Below, in pieces: positions 17,051-25,515 of a DNA stretch of 64,000 nucleotides. The notes beneath the pieces were generated by a model. It searched no databases, was not told the DNA's origin, and worked only from the letters and a program-made list of their open reading frames with translations. This DNA is from Streptomyces sp. NBC_01463. Its GTDB lineage: Bacteria > Actinomycetota > Actinomycetes > Streptomycetales > Streptomycetaceae. The position numbers were made by a program, and so were the translations under genes. The stretch lies in NCBI GenBank assembly GCA_036227345.1, contig CP109468.1, positions 992,001 to 1,056,000 on the forward strand, given 5' to 3'. Position 1 is the stretch's first letter. The number at the start of each line of letters is the position of its first letter.

Positions 17051-17434
17051 CTACGAGCGCTCGCTGCACCCGCCGCAGGGGGTCCCGGAGTCCATGGAGG
17101 CGGAGGCGCCGGCGATGACCGAGTCGAGCTTGTCTCGGGTGCGCGTGAGATCGGCGATGTGCTGGTCGATGTGACCGCGCTCCGCAGCCAGGCGGTCGAG
17201 GAGTTCGGGTGTGGCCCTGCCGTCGATGACGCAGGGGGTGAGTTCTGCGATGGTCCTGCTCGACAGGCCGGCGGTGAACAGCTCCCGAACCAGGAGGATC
17301 CGTGTGACCGCGGATTCCGGGTAGTGGCGCTGGCCGCTGTTGCTGCGTTCGGCGGTGAGCAGGTTCTGCTCCTCGTAGTACCGCAGGGCCCGGGTGCTGA
17401 CGCCTGTGCGGCGGGCGAGTTCCCCAATGCGCAT
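17051..17434 (-). CDS. MerR-family transcriptional regulator
   Basis: 127 residues from the ATG at 17434, chosen because GGAG lies six bases upstream; an in-frame ATG at 17446 is the alternative. The N-terminal winged helix reads MRIGELARRTGVSTRALRYY, followed by a helical dimerisation stretch and a C-terminus ending CGGCSERS with two cysteines close together. Such regulators twist promoters with long spacers to activate transcription. The gene is divergent from an alpha/beta hydrolase gene, and a dyad lies between them, so hydrolase control and autoregulation are likely. The inducer is unknown; the Cys pair could sense metals or thiols but is not diagnostic. Confidence 0.9.
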   Translation of the reverse strand: MRIGELARRTGVSTRALRYYEEQNLLTAERSNSGQRHYPESAVTRILLVRELFTAGLSSRTIAELTPCVIDGRATPELLDRLAAERGHIDQHIADLTRTRDKLDSVIAGASASMDSGTPCGGCSERS

Positions 17435-17466
17435 CCCGAGCTCCATGTGATCCACGCCACAACGAC

Positions 17467-17498
17467 TTGCCTTTGACGTCAACGTCAAGTTTTAGCGT
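17467..17498 (+). promoter_or_regulatory. MerR-type operator inside a long-spacer promoter
   Basis: A dyad CTTTGACGT-CA-ACGTCAAG (17471-17489) lies between a -35-like TTGCCT (17467-17472) and a -10-like TAGCGT (17493-17498), giving a 20-base spacer. Long-spacer promoters with an internal dyad are the standard MerR-family arrangement. The promoter would serve the hydrolase gene at 17614; the opposite strand would serve merR. Confidence 0.6.
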
Positions 17499-17613
17499 AG
17501 CCGACATCACCCGGGGGCTTTCGCCCGATACGTCTCGGGTCGACGCCGGACGCATCCTCGACCTCAAGACCACCTGACCCGCCACCCGCACCACGCCGGA
17601 GAGAAGCACGCAC

Positions 17614-18552
17614 ATGACCACCCACCGGACGACCGGGCTCACCGGCCCCGCTCCCACACCGATCATGACGGTCAAGCCGATCGCACTGCCCGCCCCCGAG
17701 CGCGGCCAGGACCTGCACGTACGCGTTTCCGCCCCGCTCACTGGTACACGCCTGCCGATCGTGCTCCTTGCACACGGGTTCGGCTCCGACCTGGACGGCT
17801 ACGCACCTCTGGTCGACCACTGGTCCTCTCACGGCTTCGTGGTGATCCAAGCCACGCATCTCGACTCCAAGCGGGTCTCCATGGCTGCGGACGACCCCCG
17901 CAGGCCCCACCTGTGGCGCTACCGCCTGCGGGACATGAAACAGATCCTGGACGAGCTCAGGACACTGGAGACATCCGTGCCCGGCCTCTCCGGCCGGGTC
18001 GATCACAGCCGCGTCGTCGCAGCGGGCCACTCCTTCGGGGGCCAGACCGCGGGCATCCTCGTAGGCCTGCGCGTCACCGACCCCCGGACCGGCACCGCCG
18101 ACGACCTGTCCGACTCCCGGGTCATGGCCAGCATCCAACTGGCCACGGCCGGCAAGGGCGGCGACGAACTGACCCCCTTCGCCCACGAGAACCTTCCCTG
18201 GCTCCGCGACCAGGACTTCTCCCACATCACCGCCCCCGGACTGGTGGTCGCCGGCGACAAGGACGACCTCCCGCTCACCACCCGGGGACCCGCCTGGACA
18301 AGCGACCCCTACACCCTCAGCCGCGGCAACAAGAGCCTGCTCACCGTCCACGGCGGCGAGCACTTCCTCGGCGGCATCTCCGGCTACCGGGCCGCAGAGA
18401 CCACCGACGAGGACCCCAGCCGCGTCGCCCTCGTCCAGCAGGTCACCCTCGCCTACCTACGCCACATCACCGGCATCGACGACACCGACTGGCAGATCGC
18501 CCGCTCCGTCCTCGCCGAAGGTCACCCGCTGGGGCGATTGGAGAGCAAGTGA
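17614..18552 (+). CDS. Alpha/beta hydrolase (chlorophyllase/dienelactone-hydrolase-like)
   Basis: 312 residues, cytosolic, no signal peptide. LPIVLLAHGFGSDLDGYAPL gives the oxyanion-hole HGF motif, and VVAAGHSFGGQTAGIL holds the nucleophile Ser in GHSFGG. The Asp of the triad is probably in GLVVAGDKDD and the His in VHGGEHFLGG. It belongs with alpha/beta hydrolases annotated as chlorophyllase-like or PAF-acetylhydrolase-like; the substrate is unknown. It is the only rightward gene of its unit and is preceded by the MerR operator-promoter. Confidence 0.88.
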   Translation: MTTHRTTGLTGPAPTPIMTVKPIALPAPERGQDLHVRVSAPLTGTRLPIVLLAHGFGSDLDGYAPLVDHWSSHGFVVIQATHLDSKRVSMAADDPRRPHLWRYRLRDMKQILDELRTLETSVPGLSGRVDHSRVVAAGHSFGGQTAGILVGLRVTDPRTGTADDLSDSRVMASIQLATAGKGGDELTPFAHENLPWLRDQDFSHITAPGLVVAGDKDDLPLTTRGPAWTSDPYTLSRGNKSLLTVHGGEHFLGGISGYRAAETTDEDPSRVALVQQVTLAYLRHITGIDDTDWQIARSVLAEGHPLGRLESK

Positions 18553-18635
18553 CTCTCGGCGGTTGAATGCACGCCTTCGCCCACCCAGTGCCCCACCCGC
18601 CCCGCGTGGGTCGACCACACCGGCGCCCCTCTTGG

Positions 18636-18665
18636 ATCAAAGAAGCAAGAATCAAAGAAGCAAGA
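18636..18665. repeat. Perfect 15-bp tandem duplication
   Basis: ATCAAAGAAGCAAGA occurs twice head to tail at 18636-18650 and 18651-18665 in the gap between the hydrolase and a GNAT gene. It is AT-rich in a GC-rich setting. No function is evident; slippage duplication is the simplest explanation. Confidence 0.85.
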
Positions 18666-18723
18666 TCAGGGCCCGCATCTCAACCCCCACCTACGCTCTT
18701 CGGGTACGCGCCGGGCCGCGGTC

Positions 18724-19224
18724 TCACTCGCCGGTGAGGTCCTTCACGTACCGGTGGGCCGGCACCAGCACCGGCTCGTCCCGGCCGGGTGCGTGATGAT
18801 CGAAGAGGCCCTCGTCCCGCCAGCCCTGACGTGCGTAGAAGCGGCGGGCACGGGAGTTGCCGGCCACCACTGCGAGCCAGGCCCGCCGGTAGCCGGCCGT
18901 CGCAACCCGTTCCTCGGCGGCGGACAACAGGGCGGAAGCGACGGCTGTGCCACGGTGAGGGGCATCGACGTAGACCTGCTCGACCTCGTCACCGGCCACC
19001 ATGATGAAGCCCGCCACCTGGCCGCCCACTACGGCGACGACCGTATCCATGACGCGCTGTGCGGCACGTACGTCGAACGAGTTGCGGGGGCGGGCTTCGA
19101 CCAATGCGTCGGGCACGTTGCCCAGGTGGCCGTCACCCCATCCCTGGTACCAGATGCCGGCGACGGCCTCGGCGTCGCCGGGACGTGCGGGCCTCAGTTC
19201 CAGGGGGCGGATATCGGGGCTCAT
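18724..19224 (-). CDS. GNAT-family N-acetyltransferase
   Basis: 166 residues with one complete GNAT domain: the N-terminal LELRPARPGDAEAVAGIWYQ, the strand VVAVVGGQVAGFIMV, the acetyl-CoA loop VDAPHRGTAVASALL (RGTAVA replacing RGxGxA), and WLAVVAGNSRARRFYARQGW near the end. The start is uncertain between ATG 19224 and ATG 19242; GGGAGG is only three bases before the latter. It resembles acetyltransferases acting on small amines or drugs, but the substrate is unknown. It is divergent from the SRPBCC gene. Confidence 0.85.
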   Translation of the reverse strand: MSPDIRPLELRPARPGDAEAVAGIWYQGWGDGHLGNVPDALVEARPRNSFDVRAAQRVMDTVVAVVGGQVAGFIMVAGDEVEQVYVDAPHRGTAVASALLSAAEERVATAGYRRAWLAVVAGNSRARRFYARQGWRDEGLFDHHAPGRDEPVLVPAHRYVKDLTGE

Positions 19225-19478
19225 GGGGTCATCCAACCGCATGAGCCTCCCGGATACCGCCCCCTTTCCGCGGCAGTCGGGCCCGCCCGAGCCGACCGCG
19301 AAGCCCACGGCGTGAGCAGCAGCGCGTCGCAGCTCAGAAGGATTTCTGCGCCCGTTCGACGAGTTCTCGGGGTGCCTGGTCGGCCGGGACTGCCTGCGTC
19401 CGACGGTCGTGCACGGAGAAGGAGGACAATTGGGAGCAGTCCGGCACGACGCACGATGTGACATCACCGGGAGCAGTA

Positions 19479-19946
19479 GTGATCAAAGTCGAACGGATCA
19501 TGCACTCAAGCCGATCGCGCGACGCGATCGTGGCCTACATGGCCGACTTCGCCCACGCGGAACAGTGGGACCCGGGCACCCTCACCTGTCGGCCGACCGA
19601 CGCCGATGCGCCGCTGGGGGTGGGTACGGAGTGGCTCAATGTGTCCTCGTTCCGGGGGCGCTGCACAGAGCTTCGCTACGAACTGACGCGGATGAGCGAC
19701 GACCGGCTCACCTTCGTCGGGCGCAACAAGACTGCGACGTCAACGGACGACCTGCATTTCGAGCCGCACTCCGGCGGCACCCGTATCACCTACCGCGCCC
19801 AGGTCGAATTCCACGGGATCGCCCGACTGGCGACGCCGCTCCTGAAGAGGGAGTTCGAGCGCTTGGGGGATGAAGTGTCCGAACAGCTACCGGCAACACT
19901 CCAACAGGCACTGGGCCCCTCCGCCCCCGGGCCGCAACAGCCCTGA
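19479..19946 (+). CDS. SRPBCC-family (START-like) protein
   Basis: 155 residues forming a helix-grip fold typical of polyketide cyclase/dehydrase and related lipid-binding proteins: VERIMHSSRSRDAIVAYMAD at the N-terminus, then alternating strands (GTEWLNVSSFRG, LTFVGRNKTATSTDD, GTRITYRAQVEFHG) and a long C-terminal helix. GTG 19479 has GGGAGC six bases upstream and fits the fold better than the upstream GTG at 19458. No catalytic residues can be named; these proteins often bind hydrophobic ligands or modify them. Confidence 0.8.
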   Translation: MIKVERIMHSSRSRDAIVAYMADFAHAEQWDPGTLTCRPTDADAPLGVGTEWLNVSSFRGRCTELRYELTRMSDDRLTFVGRNKTATSTDDLHFEPHSGGTRITYRAQVEFHGIARLATPLLKREFERLGDEVSEQLPATLQQALGPSAPGPQQP

Positions 19947-20041
19947 CCTGGCTACCCGCAGAGCTGCGTACAGCGGAGCGGCGGGGCGTCGGCGCGGCGG
20001 CGGGCGTCTTGTCATCGCAGGTGGGATGCGTGCCGACACCA

Positions 20042-20221
20042 TCACAGAGCGAATATGCGGGTGACGAAGAAGGCCGCGATGAGGATCGCGCCAATGACGA
20101 TGAGCCCCAGCCATATTTTGGGGTGCTCCCACATGCCTCCGTCTGCGCGCTCTTCATGGGCTTCGGCGATGCAGCCCTCTACTGGAGGGGTCTCGCCCGG
20201 AGGTACGAGGTACTGAGCCAT
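20042..20221 (-). CDS. Small single-pass membrane protein, DUF6480-like
   Basis: 59 residues from the ATG at 20221. The N-terminal half includes LVPPGETPPVEG, the hallmark of short Streptomyces proteins grouped as DUF6480, and the C-terminal half is one hydrophobic helix, IWLGLIVIGAILIAAFFV, ending in TRIFAL. Function is unknown; orientation is likely cytosolic or exposed N-terminus with a C-terminal anchor. The ribosome-binding site is weak. Confidence 0.65.
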   Translation of the reverse strand: MAQYLVPPGETPPVEGCIAEAHEERADGGMWEHPKIWLGLIVIGAILIAAFFVTRIFAL

Positions 20222-20457
20222 GATTCAAGGGTGGCGCCATTCACCCGTTTGCGCACTTCCGTCCGGTCTACGGTAGTGAGGGAGCCGCCACCCAGCGTGG
20301 CCGGCGATGCCTGAAGGAGACAGCACCGAGTGCGCAGGGCTGCCCACCGATTCGGAAGGAGCCCTCCTGCCCGGCCTCGCCGTCAGCCGCGCCGCGGGGC
20401 GCTCGCAGGCGGCACCCTTCCGGGCCCGCGCGGCCGACGGCTCCTCCGGCGCGGGGG

Positions 20458-21273
20458 TTACGGCTTGCGTCCCACTGCCACGTACCCCGCGCTGATGATG
20501 TCCTCCTGGCCGGGCACCGGTTCACCGAGTTCGGGGTGCCAGGCCTCGGCGGCCACGATGCCGGGCTCGACCACGTCGAGTCCGGTGAAGAACGCGGCGA
20601 ACTCATCGCGCTTGCGCGGCACCAGCGTGAGCGCCTTGGCCTTGTACATCTCGTCGACCTTGCGTGCCTGCTCCGGATGGAAGTCGGCGGTGAGGTGCGA
20701 GATCACCAGGTGACTGCCCGGCGCCAGTACGTCGGTCAGCCTGCTCACCAGCTCGTAGGCGCCGTCCTCGTCACTCACGAAGTGCAGCAGCGAGATCAAC
20801 GAGAGCGCGACAGGACGGCTGAAGTCGAGTGTCTTTCCCGCGTGTTCGAGGATGGAGTCCACGTCCCGCGCGTCGGCCTGCACGTAGTCGATGACACCCT
20901 CCGGGGTGCCGTTCAGCAGGGCTTCGGCGTGGGCCAGCACGATCGGATCGTTGTCGCAGTAGACGACCCGGGTGGTGGGCGCCGCCTGCTGGGCCACCTG
21001 GTGGAGGTTGGGCTCGGTGGGTATCCCGGTCCCGATGTCGAGGAACTGCCGGATGCCCTGGCTTGTCAGCCAGCGGGTGGCACGGTGCATGAAGGCGCGG
21101 TTCACCTTCGCCATCACCGGGACGCCCGGTTCGACCGCGAGCATCTGCCGGCCCATCGCCTCGTCCACCGGGTAGTTGTCCTTGCCGCCGAGGAACCAGT
21201 CGTACATCCGCGCGGGATGCGGCTTGCTGGTGTCGATGTGCAGCGAGGTGGCGTCGTTCTCCGGTCGGGACAT
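20458..21273 (-). CDS. SAM-dependent methyltransferase, DUF574 (PF04672) family
   Basis: 271 residues. The family start SKPHPARMYDWFLGGKDNYP is unmistakable, followed by QFLDIGTGIPTEPNLHQVA (SAM motif I), VVYCDNDPIVLAHAEALL and SLLHFVSDEDGAYELV. These proteins are abundant in Streptomyces, often near regulators, and their substrates are unknown. Upstream lies about 180 bases and then a 52-codon gene on the same strand. Confidence 0.93.
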   Translation of the reverse strand: MSRPENDATSLHIDTSKPHPARMYDWFLGGKDNYPVDEAMGRQMLAVEPGVPVMAKVNRAFMHRATRWLTSQGIRQFLDIGTGIPTEPNLHQVAQQAAPTTRVVYCDNDPIVLAHAEALLNGTPEGVIDYVQADARDVDSILEHAGKTLDFSRPVALSLISLLHFVSDEDGAYELVSRLTDVLAPGSHLVISHLTADFHPEQARKVDEMYKAKALTLVPRKRDEFAAFFTGLDVVEPGIVAAEAWHPELGEPVPGQEDIISAGYVAVGRKP

Positions 21274-21450
21274 GGCGAACTCCAGAGTGCGGAAGGCAGT
21301 TGATAATCAGCTCGACGACAGAATAAGCAACTTGCGTGCGCGGCGGCGGCCCGGAACGTGTCGGCGGGCGTCCCGGACGCACTGGCGTCCGGGACGGGTT
21401 ACCGGCACGCGATCGGATCGGAAGCCCCGCGAAGGGCTTTCGCCGTCCGG

Positions 21451-21609
21451 TCAGACCTGGTCGAGGATCCGGTCGATCAGGTACCGGGCGGCCTCGGTGA
21501 CCGCCGCTGCGCCGAACCGGAGGACCAGGGCGGTGGTCAGGCGGCGCAACGACGTGGCCGCGCGGCGGGCGCGGTTGTTCCGGTGGGCGGGCTCGGACCT
21601 ACGGTTCAT
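21451..21609 (-). CDS. Small basic protein, 52 aa, unknown
   Basis: ATG at 21609 with GGGAG seven bases upstream; 52 residues, strongly basic N-terminus (MNRRSEPAHRNNRARRAATS) and an amphipathic or hydrophobic C-terminal helix (LVLRFGAAAVTEAARYLIDR). No known domain. It could be a membrane-surface or nucleoid-associated small protein, but I have no evidence either way. Confidence 0.45.
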   Translation of the reverse strand: MNRRSEPAHRNNRARRAATSLRRLTTALVLRFGAAAVTEAARYLIDRILDQV

Positions 21610-21793
21610 GTCGGGCTCCCGGGGCTGATGCCGACTGCCGGGGCGGCGGTCGACTGGGCACCCATGACCGCGCTTCCGGGGGGTTTCCTGCGAAGCCGCA
21701 CACCCGCTCCGAGCGCCAACTAGCCTGGTCAGCAACGGAATGTGCACCTTCCGGAGGGGGCTCATCTCCGGAAGCAACGGGGACCGGGGAGTA

Positions 21794-24700
21794 ATGGACA
21801 CTGCTGCGGGGCGGTTCTGGAAGCACGTGCGCCATGTGTACGAAGCGGCTGGGTCTCCTGCGCTGTCCCGGCTCGAGGTGCTGGCGCGGGATCTCGGTCT
21901 GCCGCGGAAGGCCGACGGACCGACCCGGCGGCCCGCAGCGGCGGGACCCGGAAGATCGACGCAGTACGCGGCCGGAAAGTCCGCGATCAGCGCCTGGCTC
22001 AACGGCGAGAGCGTGCCCGCACCCGACCGCGACGCCCACTTCCTCGCCGTGATCCGCTTCCTCGAAGGCCGCGCACAGGACAAGGGCGGCTACCGGGCCC
22101 TGCGCCCGGGCGCCTGGCAGCAGTTGCTCGCCCAGGCACGGGCCGAGCGCGAGGAGTCCCGCGGCGGCCGGACGGCGGCGAGGCGCGAGGCCGATGTCCA
22201 GGGGCCGGTCAGCCTCCCGCCGCCCCCTCTCGGATTCACCGGCCGCGAGGGGGAGGCCGAGAGGATCCTCTCGTGGCTCGGCCCGGTACCCGAGGCCGCC
22301 CCGGAGGAGGGCGGACCGTCCTCAGCCGTCTGTGTCGTGTCGGGCATGGGCGGGGTCGGCAAGACCGCGCTCGCCCTGCATGCCGCTCACCGCGCGCGGA
22401 ACGTGTTCACGGGAGGCGTGCTCTTCGCTGACCTGCACGGCTATATGACGGACCATGAGGTGGAGGCCACAGCGGTCGTCGACCGCCTCCTGCGCATGGT
22501 CGGCGTCGGGGACAAGGACCTGCCGGCCACCTCGGACGGCAAGCGGGACGCCTGGCACCTGGCCCTGAACGGCCTGGCCGGGGAGGGCCGTCCGCTGCTG
22601 GTGGTCCTGGACAATGTCCGCAAGGTCACTCAGATAGCCGACCTGCTGCCCGCCCAGCCGCACCGCATGCTCGTCACCAGCCGTCACACGCTCGCCGCGC
22701 TGCCCGCCCGGCGCATCGAGCTGGACCCGCTGTCCGCGGACGAGGGCGTCAGGCTGCTGGACCGGGCGTTGCGCGAGGGTGACACCGACGACGTCCGCGT
22801 CACCGCCCGGCCCTCCGACGCACGCCATCTGGTCGAGCTGTGCGGGAAGCTTCCGTTGTCCCTGCGGATCATCGCGGCCCTGCTGCGTGACGAACCCGCC
22901 CGTCCCCTGTCCGGCCAGGCGGAGGAACTGGCCGACGCCCGCACGCGCCTGGACGCCCTGCAGTACGAGGACACCGACGAACACGGCAGTCCCCTGGCCG
23001 TCCGGGCATGCTTCGATCTGTCCTACCGGCATCTGAACGGGCCGCAGAAGAGGACGTTTCGGCTGCTCGCCGCCGCCCCCGGGCCCGACATCTCCACCGA
23101 GGCGGCCACCGCCCTTCTGGAGGAGGGCTCTGCCCGGCGGCTGCTGGCCGATCTCGCGCGGGCCCATCTCCTGCAGAGCACGTCCGCCGACCGCTGGTCG
23201 CTGCACGATCTCATCCGGCTGTACGGCGAGGAGCTCGGCCGGGCCCACCTCGGCGACGACCGGCGCGATGCCGCCATGGACCGGCTCCTGGACCACTACC
23301 TCTCCCTTGCCCGCGCGGCGGACGCCCTGATCGCCGGCGGCGAGGACACCGCCGTCCCGGCCCTGTTCGCCGGACGGGAGCAGGCGCTCGCATGGCTGGA
23401 TACCGAACGGGCCGCTGTCGTCGCCGCGGCCGTGTGCCCTGCCGCGCGCGGCCACGCCGCGGCCACCGAGCTGGCCACCGCCCTGACCCGCTACTGCATC
23501 GGGTGCCGGCACTTCGACGAACTGAACGTTCTCACCGAGGCCGCCGCGGAGGTCCTCGGCGAACGGGGGGACCGGGCCGGCCAGGCCGTGGCCCTGAACA
23601 ATCTCGGCAACGGCCTGACGCGTGTGCGGCGGTTCGAGGACGCCGTGACAGCCCACGAGTCGGCCGTCGCTCTGTGGCACGGCCTCGGAGATCCGTACGG
23701 CGAAGCGACCGGGACGGCCAACCTGGGCCGTGATCTGCTGGACCTGCGCAGGTACCAGCAGTCCATCGAAGCCCAGAGCCGCGCGGCCGAGGCCTTCCGC
23801 GAGCTGGGCGACCCACGCGGCGAAGCCGCCGCGCTGGACAACCTGGGGAGCGCTCTGGTGGCATGCGGGCGTTCCAAGGAGGCGATCGACGCCCACAGTG
23901 CCGCGTTCGAACTCTGCCGCGAGATCGACGACCGGCACGGTATGGCCGGTGGGATGAGCCTTCTCGGCCATGCCCTCGACAGGGCGCATCGGTACGAGGA
24001 GGCTGCGCGCTTCCACGGCACGGCAGCGGATCTCCACCGTTCGCTCGGCGACCGGCGGAGCGAGGCGGGAGCGCTGGGAGGGCTCGGCGACGCCCTCAGG
24101 AAATCGGGCCGCCACGGCGAGGCGTTCGCCGCCTACAACGCGGGCCTCGGTATCTGCCGTGAGATCGGCGACCGGCAGGGCGAGGCCCAGGCGCTCAACC
24201 GGCTCGGGCATGCCTCCATGGCGGTGCGGCGGACCGATGAAGCCGTGGGCACCCACATGGCCGCCATCGGCATCGACCGTGAACGCGGCGACCTGCATGC
24301 GGAGAACACCTCGCTCAGCGGCGCGGGCCATGTGCTCACGGACGCGCACCGGTACGAGGAGGCCGTTGACGTGTACGAGCGGCAGGTGGCCGTCTGTCAG
24401 GAACTCGGTGACCGGCGGAGCGAGGCCGACGCGTGGGGAAGCCTCGGTCTCGCGTTGCAGGCGGCGGGCAGGCCGCAGGAGTCCATTGACGCTCAGGCCA
24501 ACTGCGTTGCCGTGCACCGGGAACTCGGCGACGCGCACGGGGAGGTGATGGGACTCAATGGGCTGGGTATCACCCTGGAGGAGGCCGGCCGCCTCGACGA
24601 GGCGATCGAGGCGCGTACCCGGGCGCTCCACCTGTCCCGCACCCTCGGCGTACGCCGTGACGAGGGCATCGCTCTGGACGGGTTGGGCAGCGCCTTCACG

Positions 24701-25111
24701 CGGAGCGGGCGCTGCGAGGAGGCGATCGACGCCCATACCGCCGCCGTCGAGATATTCCGCGCACTCAACGACTCGGAGTGCGAAGCCATGGCCCTGCACG
24801 GGCTCGGCGGCGCCCTCCAGGCTGCCGGCCGGTTCGAGGAGGCCGTGGATGCCCATGCCCGGGACGTGGAGATCTGCCGGGAGCGGGGCGAACAGCGGCT
24901 GGAGGCGATGGCGTTGGGCAGCTTCGGCGAAGCACTCGTGAGAGCGCGCAGGTTCCGGGAGGCGGTTGACGCCTACACGGCAGCCGCGGGCCTCTTCCGT
25001 GCACGCGGTGACCGGGGCGGTGAGGACAGGGCGATGAGCGGGCTCAGGCAGGCGCAGGAGGCCGTTGCGGCATCGGCGGACAACGGTGACACACCGACGC
25101 CGCCCCGGTAG
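21794..25111 (+). CDS. NB-ARC/TPR STAND protein with N-terminal HTH-like region
   Basis: 1105 residues. The first ~120 include KSAISAWLNGESVPAPDRDA, like the degenerate helix-turn-helix at the head of many Streptomyces TPR proteins. The NB-ARC ATPase follows: P-loop GMGGVGKTALA (about 184-194), Walker B LLVVLDNV (about 268-275), MLVTSRH, and ELCGKLPLSLRIIAALL (the GxP motif). A winged-helix-like segment precedes the C-terminal array of twelve 40-residue TPRs. STAND proteins of this plan oligomerise on ligand binding; known ones act in regulation or antiphage immunity. There is no attached effector domain, so it may act as a regulator or with a partner. ATG 21794 has GGGGAG upstream. Confidence 0.88.
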   Translation: MDTAAGRFWKHVRHVYEAAGSPALSRLEVLARDLGLPRKADGPTRRPAAAGPGRSTQYAAGKSAISAWLNGESVPAPDRDAHFLAVIRFLEGRAQDKGGYRALRPGAWQQLLAQARAEREESRGGRTAARREADVQGPVSLPPPPLGFTGREGEAERILSWLGPVPEAAPEEGGPSSAVCVVSGMGGVGKTALALHAAHRARNVFTGGVLFADLHGYMTDHEVEATAVVDRLLRMVGVGDKDLPATSDGKRDAWHLALNGLAGEGRPLLVVLDNVRKVTQIADLLPAQPHRMLVTSRHTLAALPARRIELDPLSADEGVRLLDRALREGDTDDVRVTARPSDARHLVELCGKLPLSLRIIAALLRDEPARPLSGQAEELADARTRLDALQYEDTDEHGSPLAVRACFDLSYRHLNGPQKRTFRLLAAAPGPDISTEAATALLEEGSARRLLADLARAHLLQSTSADRWSLHDLIRLYGEELGRAHLGDDRRDAAMDRLLDHYLSLARAADALIAGGEDTAVPALFAGREQALAWLDTERAAVVAAAVCPAARGHAAATELATALTRYCIGCRHFDELNVLTEAAAEVLGERGDRAGQAVALNNLGNGLTRVRRFEDAVTAHESAVALWHGLGDPYGEATGTANLGRDLLDLRRYQQSIEAQSRAAEAFRELGDPRGEAAALDNLGSALVACGRSKEAIDAHSAAFELCREIDDRHGMAGGMSLLGHALDRAHRYEEAARFHGTAADLHRSLGDRRSEAGALGGLGDALRKSGRHGEAFAAYNAGLGICREIGDRQGEAQALNRLGHASMAVRRTDEAVGTHMAAIGIDRERGDLHAENTSLSGAGHVLTDAHRYEEAVDVYERQVAVCQELGDRRSEADAWGSLGLALQAAGRPQESIDAQANCVAVHRELGDAHGEVMGLNGLGITLEEAGRLDEAIEARTRALHLSRTLGVRRDEGIALDGLGSAFTRSGRCEEAIDAHTAAVEIFRALNDSECEAMALHGLGGALQAAGRFEEAVDAHARDVEICRERGEQRLEAMALGSFGEALVRARRFREAVDAYTAAAGLFRARGDRGGEDRAMSGLRQAQEAVAASADNGDTPTPPR
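23585..25024 (+). repeat. Twelve in-frame TPR units, each exactly 120 bp
   Basis: From 23585 to 25024 the gene repeats every 120 bases without a single indel. Each unit encodes about LxxLGxALxxxGRxEEAIDAH followed by a second helix ending ELGDRxGE. Sequence differs between units at many positions, so they are old copies rather than fresh duplicates. A thirteenth unit is broken off after DRAMSGLRQAQ. Confidence 0.9.
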
Positions 25112-25290
25112 ACGGGGGTTCGCAGACGCTCAGGCCGCGCAGCAGCCGCCACTGCTGGTTGGCGCCGCCCGTCCAGGTTCACCTGATGACAGGGGCTCCG
25201 TTGCCGGTCGGGCTCGTTCGCCACGTCCAGGGCCCTGCCGCCGACGCCGTTGACGACGCGGAAGGCCCTGGTGAGCATGGCGACGGTGAC
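25110..25290 (-). pseudogene. Decayed RICIN (beta-trefoil lectin) domain fragment
   Basis: Reading leftward, FRVVNGVGGRALDVANE continues, after a shift of frame, as SPTGNGAPVI, then a stop, then GGANQQWRLLRG. Together this is the pattern of a RICIN/CBM13 repeat (GRALDVANGSTANGAPVIQW...GANQQW). It is all that remains of what was probably the end of another secreted glycosidase, next to the present GH35 gene. Confidence 0.7.
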
Positions 25291-25316
25291 CTGGGGCGCG
25301 TGGCCACGTAGCATCA

Positions 25317-25330
25317 TGATTGCGTAAACA
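25317..25330. promoter_or_regulatory. LacI-type operator, site 1 (distal, GH35 gene)
   Basis: TGATTGCGTAAACA, matching the window consensus TGWTTNCGYMAACA, 186 bases before the GH35 start. It lies between the RICIN remnant and the second operator. Confidence 0.65.
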
Positions 25331-25444
25331 CTCGCGAACCCGAGTGGCGATTGAACTCCTGCCGCGCCACGCGGCGCTGTCGCACCCCCATCAAGATGCC
25401 GCAGGGTCGGATCAGGTCCCGGCGAACACTTGCCACAGCAATCA

Positions 25445-25458
25445 TGTTTACGCAAACA
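25445..25458. promoter_or_regulatory. LacI-type operator, site 2 (proximal, GH35 gene)
   Basis: TGTTTACGCAAACA, a near-perfect palindrome around a central CG, 58 bases before the GH35 start codon. Two sites 128 bp apart (centre to centre) could allow looping. Confidence 0.75.
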
Positions 25459-25515
25459 TAGCGCTGGCAGGCTTCTCGACAGCGCATCCCACCCCCAGCA
25501 CAGGAGCACCCGTAC

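Noticed and set aside
20307..20495. A 62-codon plus-strand frame overlapping the end of the methyltransferase gene
   Set aside because: No ribosome-binding site or motif, and it overlaps a well-supported gene on the other strand.
22322..24856. An 844-codon open frame on the minus strand opposite the NB-ARC/TPR gene
   Set aside because: It is a shadow of the high-GC third positions of the real gene; no domain, start signal or codon bias supports it, and the TPR periodicity is on the plus strand.
23585..25024. Regular repeats that could be mistaken for a CRISPR or satellite array
   Set aside because: The 120-bp units are coding, in frame and diverged; there are no short identical repeats with unique spacers.
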